A stretch of DNA of 64,000 nt from Beroe forskalii. Lineage: Eukaryota; Ctenophora; Nuda; Beroida; Beroidae. Below, one piece after another: positions 30,741 through 41,240 of this stretch. The notes beneath the pieces were generated by a model. The model did no database searches and had not been told where the DNA came from. It worked only from the letters and a program-made list of their open reading frames with translations. The stretch covers positions 186,001 through 250,000 of the forward strand of contig WFMF01000134.1 in assembly GCA_011033025.1 (NCBI GenBank). Direction: 5' to 3'. Each line of letters starts with the position of its first letter. The stretch's first letter is position 1. The position numbers and the translations under genes were made by a program.

Positions 30741-31690
30741 TAAATCAAAATGCATTTTTTAATGACAACTGCATATCTTCACGTTAGCACGTTCATTGCA
30801 ATTGCATAGGTAGTCCTTTTGGATTTCAACGGCCGAACGCTTAAACTGAAATTATACTAGGTAGGTACTCATTGAGCTGATAATCAATATGTTTTTATCC
30901 GAAGTTTCTAACAAGGTCCTCAAGAAGTTAACGAGGCACTTGAAAATCGGCTAAAACCAGTCACTTGTTACCTACAACACGCGCAAATCGAGCTGGTAAC
31001 TTAAAGTTAACCCTCTCATGAGAGCTAATGATATGGTGATCACGCCGCACTCTGGCAGCTTGCCTTAATTTGATTCACATATATCACCATCGGCATAATT
31101 ATGCAGTTCCGCTTCCGCTTCCAGTTCAATTGAGGAAGTTGTTTGTCGTTTCATGCTAAACCTAACTATTGGCTTATTGGCGAGCTGAATGTGTGTACAC
31201 TGTACCTACCTACAGGGCTACAGTGTGCAATGAGAGTGTGGATTGTGTGAACATTAGGTACCTATAATACATTACTGATTGATATTTTTTTTAATCTATG
31301 AACTACAGTACAGAAGTGCTGTAGTCCGATCAGTCCATATCTTTTGGTTACAAAATGTAAATAAGTTATGAACCCCGAAATTTCTAAATATAAAAAATCA
31401 TAATGCACCCAAACTTTATTAAACTGTATCTTTGCCAAGGATCCAGACAAAGAGTATGAAGAATTAACATGACGCCAGTCGAGTCATCCGTGAGTGTGTG
31501 ATGATTTATAGCAACGGTCGAGAAATTTAGTCTCCAGACAACACCAGATAAGGCTATTTTTCAAGGATATACAAGAAAAGAAAGGATTTCTCACGCTTGC
31601 TGCACAAATTCCAAGCATTAGGCACCTAAACAGCCACAATTACCTTTTTAAATAAAATAAATTAAATTTCAACTAATGATAAAACTTTGC
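30741..31690. other. Intergenic stretch, no gene recognised
   Basis: No coding region, repeat or RNA gene could be supported. The frame at 31262-31450 is short and unremarkable. Confidence 0.4.
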
Positions 31691-32860
31691 CCTGCTCTCC
31701 GATCTGTAGTAAAAAGAAGGGGAAGTCCAGGGGAAACGCCCAAAGGGTCAAAATTTAAAAAAAATTAAAATCAGACAAAGAAGGAGTTTTTTTCAATGTT
31801 AATATTTAATTTTGTTTTAGTTCTGTTATGTATGAAGTTAAATTTATTATTACCCTAATATTTCGAATTTTTTGGTTTTGATACCGTCCCCAGGGAATTA
31901 CTGCAATGTGAAATTACTATCCCAATGTTAAATATTCAAGTGTTAATTCATTACTTTGAATTATATGTTGAATTAAATTTTCAAACTTTTCCCCGGATTC
32001 TAATTTTTTATCTCGGGGGATGAAAAAGAATAATAAGCCCCCATTTTTCTGTTATCGCACTTTTCTTATAGAAAACGATTCGATAAAACTATTCAACCAA
32101 TTATGTAAAACAAGAAAAGGATAAGGACAAAAATCGGTTTTAAAATATGTTATTTTCTTTTAATTAATTGGTAACAAGAGAAATAAAAGAGCAAAATGTA
32201 TAAAATAGAAATCAAACGTTATTATGGGGAAACAAAGTTTAAAAATTGATAGTAGAGATAAAAACGGATTATACACCTAAAAAAACTTTATATCAAGGAG
32301 GGAAAACAAACAGAATTTTTTTATTTTTTTTTTGATTTTTTAAAGTTTTAAAATAATACTTAAAGTACCAGAAAGGGTTTTAAAAAAGAGTTTTTCCTTT
32401 TGGGTTTTAGAGAAAAAAGCCCTCCTTTTTTAAAATTTTATTTCCCGTGGGGTAAATAGGGAAAATAAGTCCAAATCTTTATCGCCCTTTTTAAAGAAAA
32501 AGATTGATATAATCTATTTTTAAACCGTATATATATGTAAAAAAAAGATAAAAAACATAAAGACAAAATGATCGGACGATATATGTTATATTTTAAATTT
32601 ATTGGAGCACAAGATGAAATAAATAGAGACAATTTTAAAAAAGATAATCTAAACGTTTTATAGGGAAAAACAAAAAAGAAAAAAGAAGTAGGAAATTTTA
32701 TGGGGCCCAAATGGGCCCCTGACCTTGATAATCATCCGTGTTTCAATGTTTATTTTTTTTAACTAGATATGACTTTTGGGGATATATAGGGGGTATTTTT
32801 TCAATTTAATTTAATATTTCCCGGGCATTTCATTTCAGTGTTCACTTTTTTTAGATCATA
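31690..32860. other. Homopolymer-rich, possibly low-quality sequence
   Basis: Runs of A, T, G and C of 4-10 bases are unusually dense. Where the stretch overlaps repeat copy 1 (from about 32430), it differs from copy 2 mainly by single bases absorbed into homopolymers and added run lengths. This looks like an unpolished consensus rather than normal divergence. Confidence 0.5.
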
Positions 32861-33560
32861 AAATAATGATTATACAAAACATTATTCAACGGGGAGTACA
32901 TACATACATTTTGATGCACTCTAAAAGATTTAGCTGACACATTCACATGTGATCGTGTTTTCTTTAAGGGCAGATTCTATACGAGATCCGCATAAGATTG
33001 TAGCCTTCGAGTCGGTTGTTAATGTTTGTGGTGTGAATTTTTGTTTTTCGATTGAGTACTTAACTTTCATGATTCATGCTTTATGGCAATGAAAGATCAT
33101 AACAAAATTTTTGTAAAGTACATATACATTACACTACGTCATACACTTGCAGTGTGTATCAATGCCTGGGTTGTATCATTTGGACTTTTGAACTTATTCT
33201 GAATTGACCCCTGACATGATGATGATGTGATTCTGACTTCTACAAATCACTGACAAATTTGTCCAAAATTCTCGCCTGTTTCAATTATGAAATAGTGTGC
33301 CCAATCTTCATAAAACATTGAGTTCGAATGCTTAAGTTTCAAACCGCTTACTTTGATTGATGTGTATATGGCAGGGTAATAATAGGCAATACACACTTGG
33401 GTGTGTAATTAATATCGTATCTGCACTCGCAGGCTCGTGCATTATCTAATAAATGCACCGCAAGCCGTGCATTAAAGGAATTCCACCGCAAGCTTGTGGA
33501 ATATGGTACTACACACCCAAGTGTGTATTTACCGCATATTATTACCCTGCAGTGTAATTA
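32430..33560. repeat. ~1.2-kb dispersed repeat, copy 1
   Basis: Matches 33775-34945 in the same orientation. Shared phrases include CATCCGTGTTTCAATGTTTA, CACATGTGATCGTG, GGGCAGATTCTATACGAGAT, TTGTGGTGTGAATT and GGACTTTTGAACTTATTC. It ends in the same hairpin cassette. No coding region. The left part is poorly aligned because of homopolymer noise. Confidence 0.8.
33386..33537. repeat. Hairpin cassette, copy 1
   Basis: The outer ACACACTT-GGGTGTGT and ACACACCCAAGTGTGT hairpins enclose three stem-loops with a GCAAGC-type core: TGCAC..GTGCA, AATGCAC..GTGCATT and TTCCAC..GTGGAA. It is slightly degraded relative to copy 2. Confidence 0.75.
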
Positions 33561-33774
33561 CTATTCAATTTTTGAGCAATATTAATCATGTAATATCACC
33601 GTACCCAGCAGTTGAATTACTGTCAAGTGTATCATTATACCAACTGTTGAATGACTATTCAAGTGTTGAATTACTATTCCCAGCTGTTGAATTACTACTG
33701 TTGAATTACTACCAATTTTCTGAAAACGGCCATTCGCACGATTCTAACCATTTGCTATCTCTTGTGCGGATGTA

Positions 33775-34945
33775 AATAGAGAATAATAAGCTCCCATTAT
33801 ATCTGTTATCGCACTTTTCATTTTAAAACGGTTCGATATAACCGTATATACTTATATATGCATACTGTAAAACAAGATAAAAGAAGCGATAGGAGCACGA
33901 AATGATCGGTACGATATATGTTACATTCGGTAGCACAAGATAAAATAAATATGAGCACAATGTATAAAATAAGATATAGGGCAACACAAGATAAAGATAA
34001 AAAAGATAGAAGGAACACTATCGTATACACCTAAATGGCGCCACCCAGACGAGCTTGATAACTCCATCCGTGTTTCAATGTTTATTTATCTAGTCTTAGA
34101 GATATGACAGACTTTTGTGGCGCCATATATAGGGTGTATTGCTCCGTTTTATCAAATTCAGCTACATTATTTCTGTTCGCCGTCATTTCTATCTGTTAAT
34201 GTTCGTTACTTATTTTAGATCGGTATGAAGATAATGATTATGGCGCAAAACTTATTATTGTTCAACTGAGAGGAGCATACATACATTTTGATACACTTTA
34301 AAGATTTAGCTGACTACATTCACATGTGATCGTGGTTTTCTTTAAGGGCAGATTCTATACGAGATCCAAATAAGATTGTAGCTCTCGAGTCAGTCGTTAT
34401 TAATGTTTGTGGTGTGAATTATTTTGTTTTCGATTGAGTGCTTAACTTTCATGATTTATGTTTTTTTATGGCAATGAAAGATCAAAACAAAATTTTTGTA
34501 AAGTACATATACATGCACTACGTCATACACTAACAGTATGTATCAATGCTGGGCGCTGGTTGTTACATCATTTGGACTTTTGAACTTATTCGCTGAATTG
34601 ACCCTGATACGATGATGATGTGATTCTGACTTTACAAATCACTGGCAAATTTGTCCAAAGTTCTCGCCTGTTTCAATTATGAAATAGTTTACCCATTATT
34701 CATAAAAACATTGAGTTCGAATACTAAGTTTCAAACCGTCTACTTTGATTGATGCGCATATGGCAGGGTATTAATAAACACACACTTGGGTGTAATTAAT
34801 ATCGTAATTGCACTCGCAAGCTCGTGTAATTATTTCCATTAAATGCACTGCAAGCTCGTGCATTTATTGCATGAATTCCACTCGCAAGCTCGTGGAATTA
34901 ATGTGGTAATTACACACCCAAGTGTGTATTTACCGTATATAATTG
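33775..34945. repeat. ~1.2-kb dispersed repeat, copy 2
   Basis: The cleaner of the two copies, nearly adjacent to copy 1 with about 215 bases between. That spacer contains several GTTGAATTACTATTC-type short repeats (33540-33720). It ends in the hairpin cassette at 34778-34935. No coding frame. Confidence 0.8.
34778..34935. repeat. Hairpin cassette, copy 2: three stems sharing one loop
   Basis: Three consecutive stem-loops carry nearly the same 9-10-base loop (TCGCAAGCTC, TGCAAGCTC, TCGCAAGCTC) but different, internally complementary arms: AATTGCAC/GTGTAATT (34806-34831), TAAATGCAC/GTGCATTTA (34840-34866) and AATTCCAC/GTGGAATT (34874-34899). They are framed by CACACTTGGGTGT on the left and ACACCCAAGTGTGT on the right, which are complementary to each other. 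Confidence 0.85.
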
Positions 34946-35440
34946 TATCTTTTACTGTGTGCATCATCCCGCAGCGAGCTATTCCCAGGCCAACTTGTTT
35001 CACGTAGAAAGGTGGCAATGTGTAAGCAAGCCGCACCTCGGAGACTATTCTTTTCTTAGAAAAGAGTAGCAAAAAGATAAGATGAATTGAGACTCGACTA
35101 GAATAGGATGAATACTGAACAGTAACCTTACAAATAGAGCCTCTGACACCCAAGGAAAAATTAATAATCATCGGTAATGAAACACTGAACCAGTTTCAGT
35201 ACTTGTGTGACAATATCCTACTTCTCTACTTCTTGATACTACTAAAAGAGGTGTTTGGTGCTTTGTATTATTTAACTGAATTTGAGATCCTGAATCAGGC
35301 TCCAGTGCAGGCACCCAAATGCAATCTTTTGCCTTACTGAGGGCATCCCGTAAAGCATCATGTGATCAATAATCACTGATGATTTGACACATTTCCTTCA
35401 GTACATAGTGCAATTATTTTTTAGTTCTTCCACGGCACCC
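34946..35440. other. Intergenic stretch, no gene recognised
   Basis: The frame at 34839-35171 runs into the hairpin cassette and has no motif. Nothing else could be supported. Confidence 0.4.
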
Positions 35441-35829
35441 GATATTGGGGGGGGGCCAACCCCCCAAAACCCCCCAAAATTAAGCCCCCTATTGGAAATT
35501 TGTTACATCCACCAGGGGGTTAAATTTAACCCCCCAAAATTAAACCCCCTATCGACAGCAAAAATTAAACCCCCCAAAATTAAACCCCCTATCGACCATA
35601 GGTTCATATTACTTGAAAATCACCATTCTTATCTTCCCGAAATTGAAAGTTTATCTTCGGATTTTCAACTTACATTTTTGGGCCATTTAACCACATATCC
35701 AAAAAATTAAATCCAAACATAATATTTTGTGATTTTTCTGAGACCTGCTCGCTTTGATCACAAAATTCAACCAATATGATTGGATAAGATTTATTTCTGC
35801 TTGGTTTGAGACCTCATACTTCATAGGCA

Positions 35830-36045
35830 AGGACAAATCACAATATATAAATAATTAAAGAATAAGGACAAGCGGGGGTCTGGGGGCAACTGCCCCCAGA
35901 AGCCAGACGTTATGAACACACAATTGTTGCCCAAATATGACTTGAGACTCAGTTTTAGAATAGAATGACAAGCACTAGCAGTGGTCTGGGGCGGCAGCCC
36001 CCAGAAGCCAGACATCCTGAGTAACTTAAATTTACGACCTGATAT
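35830..36045. repeat. Two ~110-bp units each with a GGTCTGGGGGC hairpin
   Basis: TCTGGGGGCA-AC-TGCCCCCAGA (35879-35900) and TCTGGGGCGGCAGCCCCCAGA (35985-36005) are each followed by AGCCAGAC and a similar tail containing TATGA and GACTCA. Confidence 0.75.
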
Positions 36046-36564
36046 GATTTTGTGACTCATTTCTGATTGTTGTTAGATAGAAAATTTCAATGTAATTTAT
36101 TCAAATTTTGGAGTTTGCTTTTAAGCATATTGTGCAGCCAGATTTTTGGCTCCACTGCCATGTCTACAATATTTCAATTCATCTTCTCTAAGATTAGAAG
36201 AGATAATAATCTTCGGACTCCTGTAGTTTGTTTATCAGTTTATCAAAACACACTTCTCACTACATGCTTCTTTTTAAGCCGAGTATCAATCAATTGCAAT
36301 TTATGACCCAAAGTGATAATAATCTTTGGATATTTTCAGTTGATTATTTTCTCAAAATAAGAGAAATAATTCTGATTTAAACTAAGCTGCGTCTGGAAAA
36401 GAAATAGATCAAACTCAAAAGCGAAGATGATCCTCAGATTGAGTCCATTCTTTCATTTATTGTATGAGAAATTGGAAAACTTATCTTCGGTCTGAGCCTT
36501 ATCTTCCCTATGGGAATGAGATTGGACCAAATATGAAGGGGTGCTATCGACAGCAGAAATTATT

Positions 36565-37660
36565 CTAGTATGATTCAAAAAAGCACCAAAATGAAGAAAC
36601 AAAAAAGTACCATTTGAAAAAGTTGCCAAAAAACACGAATAAAAGGTACCATTTCGAAAAGGCGCAAAAAATCGGACAAAAAATTGGTACCAATTTAGAA
36701 GGGTACTTCTGAAAAATCAGAAACGAAGAAGGTACCAATTGAAAATGATGCCAAAAATCAGAAACAAAATGGTACCATTTGAAAAATATGCTGAAAATCA
36801 GAAACAAAAATGATACCATTTCATAAAAGTTCCATAAATTATAAACAAAAATGGTACCAAAAACCGGAAACAAAAATGGTACCATTTCTAAAAATTGCCA
36901 AAAATCACCACCAAAAATGGTACCATTTTGAAATGGTAAAAATCAGAAACAAAAACGGTACCATTTTGAAAGGATGTTAAAAATCAGAAACAAAATGGTA
37001 CCATTTGAAAAAATATGCTGAAAATCAGAAACAAAAAATGGTACCATTTCATAAAAGTTCCAAAATTATAAACAAAAATGGTACCAAAAACCGGAAACAA
37101 AAATGGTACCATTTCTAAAATCGCCAAAAATCACCACCAAAAATGGTACCATTTTGAAATGGTGCAAAAATCAGGAACAAAAATGGTACCATTTTGAAAG
37201 GGTGTTAAAATCAGAAACAAAATGGTACCATTTGAAAAGATGCTGAAAATCAGAAACAAAAAATGGTACCATTTCATAAAAGTTCCAAAAATTATAAACA
37301 AAAATGGTACCAAAAACCGAAAACTAAAATGGTACCATTTCTAAAAATCGCCAAAAAATCACGAACAAAAATGGTACCATTTTGAAATGGTGCAAAAATG
37401 AGGAACAAAAATGGTACCATTTGAAAGGATGTTAAAAATCAGAAACAAAACGGTACCATTTGAAAGAGATGCTGAAAATCAAAACCAAAATGGTACCATT
37501 TCATAAAAGTTCCAAAATTATAAACAAAAATGGTACCAAAACCGGAAACAAAAATGGTACCATTTATAAAAATCGCCAAAATCACGACCAAAAATGGTAC
37601 CATTTTGAGATGGTGCAAAAATCAGGAACAAAAGGTACCATTTGAGAAAAAATGCCCATT
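36565..37660. repeat. GGTACC-centred tandem array with higher-order period
   Basis: More than 20 copies of AAAATGGTACCATTTT-type palindromes are spaced about 35-50 bases apart. The spacers differ (CATAAAAGTTCCAAAA, CGCCAAAAATCACC, GGTGCAAAAATCAGGAAC, GATGCTGAAAATCAG) but recur in the same order with a period of about 225-230 bases over roughly four cycles. It is therefore a higher-order repeat. Open frames on either strand here are by-products of the array. Confidence 0.9.
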
Positions 37661-37794
37661 TTGCACTAAGAATTATCCCCCAAAACCCCTAAAACCCCCC
37701 CAAAACCCCCAAAATTAAACCCCCTATTGGCGATTTTCTATATCCACCAAAATTGAGGGGGTTGGCCCCCCCCCGATATTCCGCCAAACTAAAC

Positions 37795-38164
37795 AGATTT
37801 TTTATGAAAAAGATGAAGCCAAATATTGGAACCAAACATTGGAACGAAACATTGGAACCAAACTCTGGAGTTACAAGAACGTCTCTTGACTGACGTGATG
37901 GCAAAAACCATCTCAAAAGACAATCGGAAGTACGATAAAAGAATATGCAATGACTTAAACTTACAACACAAATTAAATTAACTATCTGAGGCAAGGGGCT
38001 TCAAATATGATTGTAGCACTGAATATGTTCTGAAAGAACTTTGCTATTTTACAATCAGCTCGTGTGTCTCATTAAGTGTTGTGAAACCTGGCAATTGACA
38101 GTGACATGGTATGCAATCACTGGGCTTGATAAAAACATTCCAAAAGACAATCGAAGGAATATCA
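37795..38164. other. Intergenic stretch, no gene recognised
   Basis: Short stretch between the inverted-repeat element and the minisatellite. A GGAACCAAAC/GGAACGAAAC motif is repeated three times near 37826-37862. Nothing else. Confidence 0.4.
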
Positions 38165-38537
38165 AGCAATAACATGTATATCACTGTTTAGCAATAAACG
38201 AACATGTAATCACTGTTTAGCAATAAACGAACATGTAATCACTGTTTAGCAATAAACGAACATGTTATCACTGTTTAGCAATAAACGAACATGTAATCAC
38301 TGTTTAGCAATAAACGAACATGTAATCACTGTTTAGCAATAAACGAACATGTAATCACTGTTTAGCAATAAACGAACATGTAACAATGTTTAGCAATAAA
38401 CGTATGTAATCACTGTTTAGCAGTAAACGAACATGTAATCACTGTTTAGCAATAAACGAACATGTAATCACTGTTTAGCAGTAAACGAACATGTAATCAC
38501 TGTTTAGCAATAAACGAACATGTAATCACTGTTTTTG
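38165..38537. repeat. 29-bp minisatellite, about 12 copies
   Basis: Head-to-tail copies of a unit containing ATCACTGTTTAGCAATAAACG and AACATGTA, nearly identical. Single changes occur, for example CAGTAAACG in two units and one shortened unit near 38380. There are no spacers, so it is not a CRISPR array. Confidence 0.95.
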
Positions 38538-38694
38538 ATTTTGCTCCCAGGATCAGAAGCTAACTTGTCAGCCCAAATCTGAGCGTCTTGAGCAAGCTTC
38601 CTTGACCAGCACAGAGGGGGAGTGTCCTGAAGGGCGAGGAGGGAAATCAAAATAAAGGGGAGAGGGAATTGATGTACATTAATTCCAATACTCC

Positions 38695-39655
38695 AATAAT
38701 TGTTAAGGGGGTTCAAGCCAAATTTTTGGGAAAACACGTTTCTGAGATAACGGTTGACCCAAAAGGTATACTCCGTGGACCAACTTTTTGGCCAGGTTTG
38801 GTACCCCCAGACCCACTGGCGCCGTGCCCAAATATGGGCACAAAATGGGCATATTTTTTCAAAAGCAACTTGGGCGGTATCTGAGATGTGCAATCGATAG
38901 ATAATGGTCCCCTGAGTTACCATAAAAAAATTTGAAGTCGATATCTCAAAAAATGGCGCAAAAAGCGCCAAATTTTTGGCAAAAATTTGGCGCTTTTGGC
39001 GCCAAAAAAAATGAAGGCCTAACTCAAAAATCCGGCTCCATTCGTATCTGAGGAATTTAGTCTAGTTTCACGTAAAAAAAGAATTATGCAAAATTATCAA
39101 TCGTAGCCGAAGTTATAAGCGTTTGAGTAAAGTGCACTTTGGAAAAAACGCGAACTGAGAAAATGGCGATTTTGTGGTTTTTCAGAGGTTTTTTGGACCT
39201 CAAATCGCCTATTTAGCAGCAAACAAGCCCAAACTTGCAGAGAATACATAATTCAACGCTATTTATCGAATTAAGTTAGTTTCATTCAAAAATATTGATA
39301 TCTGCCCAAGTTATGGGCCAGAATTGGCTTGCGCGACGCGCGTATGCCCATATATGGGCATACGTTTTTCGGCCATAACTCAGCCATTTTTTGAGATATC
39401 GACTTCAAATTTTTTATGGTAACTCAGGGGACCATTATCTATTGATTGCACACCTCAGATACCGCCCAAGTTGCTTTGAAAAAATATGCCCATTTTGTGC
39501 CCATATTTGGGCACGGTGCCACCAGTGGGTGTGGGGGTACCAAACCTGGCCAAAAAGTTGGCCCACGGGGTATACCTTTTGGGTCAACCGTTATCTCAGA
39601 AACGTGTTTTCCCAAAAATTTGGCTTGAACCCCCCCCCTCCTTAACGCTCTTAGG
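38695..39655. mobile_element. Large inverted repeat (~260-bp arms) around a 430-bp core
   Basis: The left arm (about 38700-38960) and right arm (about 39385-39645) are reverse complements with few differences. They share GGTTCAAGCCAAATTTTTGG, GGTTGACCCAAAAGG, CAAATATGGGCACAAAATGG and TTTGAAGTCGATATCTC. The outer ends both read TTAAGG. The core begins with a second palindrome, GGCGCAAAAAGCGCC..GGCGCTTTTGGCGCC (about 38954-39003). No protein motif. It looks like a foldback or long-TIR non-autonomous element; the target duplication is unclear. Confidence 0.75.
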
Positions 39656-41150
39656 GGTACCGGGAGTCATCCGGTTTTCAATCAATAAATCTCGGAAAAC
39701 AGAAATATTCCATACAATATACATTCTTCACGTTAGTGACATCTCGGAGATATGGATAAATTGACTGGTCCAATCATGACAGGGTTCACCGATCGTAACT
39801 TCAGGGTAGAATCCAAAAAACCTTACAAAACATGAGGAGACATCTAAGAAACATGGGCGTCATTCTGATACACCAATATGGCAATATAACTTGGTGCATC
39901 AAATGTTTCTTTTAAACTAAAATAATAGTTCTAAATTAAGTTAATTAAATTATCAACAATCATGATGTATAATGGAAGTTGTTGATAAGACTTGCATAGT
40001 CTCAGCCTTTCCTGACATAGCGGCTGCGTACCTCGTGTTGTGATCTGATGTAGTTGTGGTGGTACAGAATCTTGGATTCGAAGGTATTCAATTCGTTTTG
40101 ATTAACAGAACAATTCCGACTGAATGTAAGTGTAGCGTCTGAAGAAGTGAACGTGACAATACCGAAGAGTATTGTTCAAGACAACAAGAAAGATGCAATG
40201 ATTGAAAGACTATAACATAGTGCTCTGTAAGTCCTAATGAGCACAGCTGCTCACCAATTATTGGAATGAACAAATCTGTCGTTTCAATTTAGTAGTAAAG
40301 CGGTGAAACTAAGAATTAATCATTAGCCTAGATTGCACAACTTACCATTTAACAAAAGAACAATTACTAGAATCCAAGAATTACAGTGATAAAAAACCAT
40401 GCCTGATAGGCATCAGATAGTTATTTCATAGATAATACACAAAATGACTGAAATTGTGATTTGAAGGATGAAAGCACTAACAAACAAATCAGTCTCAAAT
40501 CATAAACAATTCTATAATTCTCGAATTCTACTGCGAGTTCCGGTACTTATTTATAAAAGAAACAAAAAAAACAGCTGAATTACAGTGAGAAAAACCAACG
40601 AATTTCCTGACTTTGTAATTTGAAGCCGGGAGATGGGAACAAATCAGCCTCAAATCATCAATAAAGTCAAAATTATCGAATTCTGCTGCGAGCTCTGTCA
40701 CTTTTTTTATTATCAAAAAACTAAAAAACAGCAGCGACTGAAGGTTAAATTCAACCGAATTGGAAAGTGACAATTCAAATCCGAAAGGGAAATTTAAAGT
40801 CAAGAAATGCGGACCGTAGAATGATGATACCTATTCTCAACGCTCAACTTGTTTGAAAAAGGAACCGATATTGAGATAAGAATTTAATGTCAACAAAAGC
40901 GAAAGGACAGAAATTCGTCCTGCTAATTGCATGAGAAGGAAAATTAAGGACATTCGCACGTTTTATTCAAAATAATATCTGAAAGTTGAAAGTCCCCTAT
41001 TTCCCTATTGATTATCGAAATACGTCACTAAAACGAATCCTCGAAATTTGATGCTCAGACTGCAAGACGTTTCGCCGAAACTGGTACCCGTAATTTCGAA
41101 ATTAGCTGTCCAGCTCGGAAATTTTCAAAGAACCCAACTATTTTCCGTTC
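39656..41150. other. Intergenic stretch, no gene recognised
   Basis: Short frames only (for example 40088-40273 and 40528-40803), without motifs. A loosely repeated phrase, AACAAATCAG.CTCAAATCAT with flanking sequence, occurs near 40480 and 40630, suggesting a weak local duplication of about 150 bases. Confidence 0.4.
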
Positions 41151-41240
41151 CAGAGCACCAATGAGGGCGCACGTGGCTCGGAAGAACCAATCAGAGCACT
41201 CCTGGCTCGGATGAACCAATGAGAGCGCTCGTGGCAAGGG
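41150..41240. repeat. ~31-bp tandem repeat with CCAAT boxes
   Basis: Three units of the form ACCAATGAGAGCGCTCGTGGC followed by TCGGA.GA place CCAAT at about 41158, 41189 and 41217. They could be NF-Y-type promoter boxes, but no convincing gene starts nearby. The frame at 41055-41474 on the minus strand crosses them and has no recognisable motif. A TATATATAA lies at about 41563. Confidence 0.5.

Larger units (their letters stand above)
35447..37774. mobile_element. Inverted-repeat element with G/C-run termini
   Basis: The left end GGGGGGGGGCCAACCCCC at 35447 is mirrored by GGGGGTTGGCCCCCCCCC ending at 37774. Both are bordered by GATATT (35441-35446 and 37775-37780), a direct target duplication of at least 6 bases; flanking C residues allow 8-9. 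The subterminal phrase CCCCAAAATTAAACCCCCTAT is repeated near both ends. The inside holds two copies of a GC-hairpin unit and a long GGTACC-centred array. No transposase. A duplication of 8 or 9 would suggest a hAT- or Mutator-type element, which I cannot decide. Confidence 0.75.

Noticed and set aside
36565-37718. Open frames rich in MVPF/NGTI patterns on both strands
   Set aside because: They are by-products of the GGTACC-centred tandem array.
38165-38537. Regular 29-bp repeats resembling a CRISPR array
   Set aside because: Units are head to tail without spacers, there is no leader or cas gene, and the context is eukaryotic. It is a minisatellite.
25718-39403. Shared phrase CATAACTCAGCC.TTTTTTGAG near 25718 and 39381
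   Set aside because: Only about 23 bases match and the surroundings differ. Not enough to define a repeat family.
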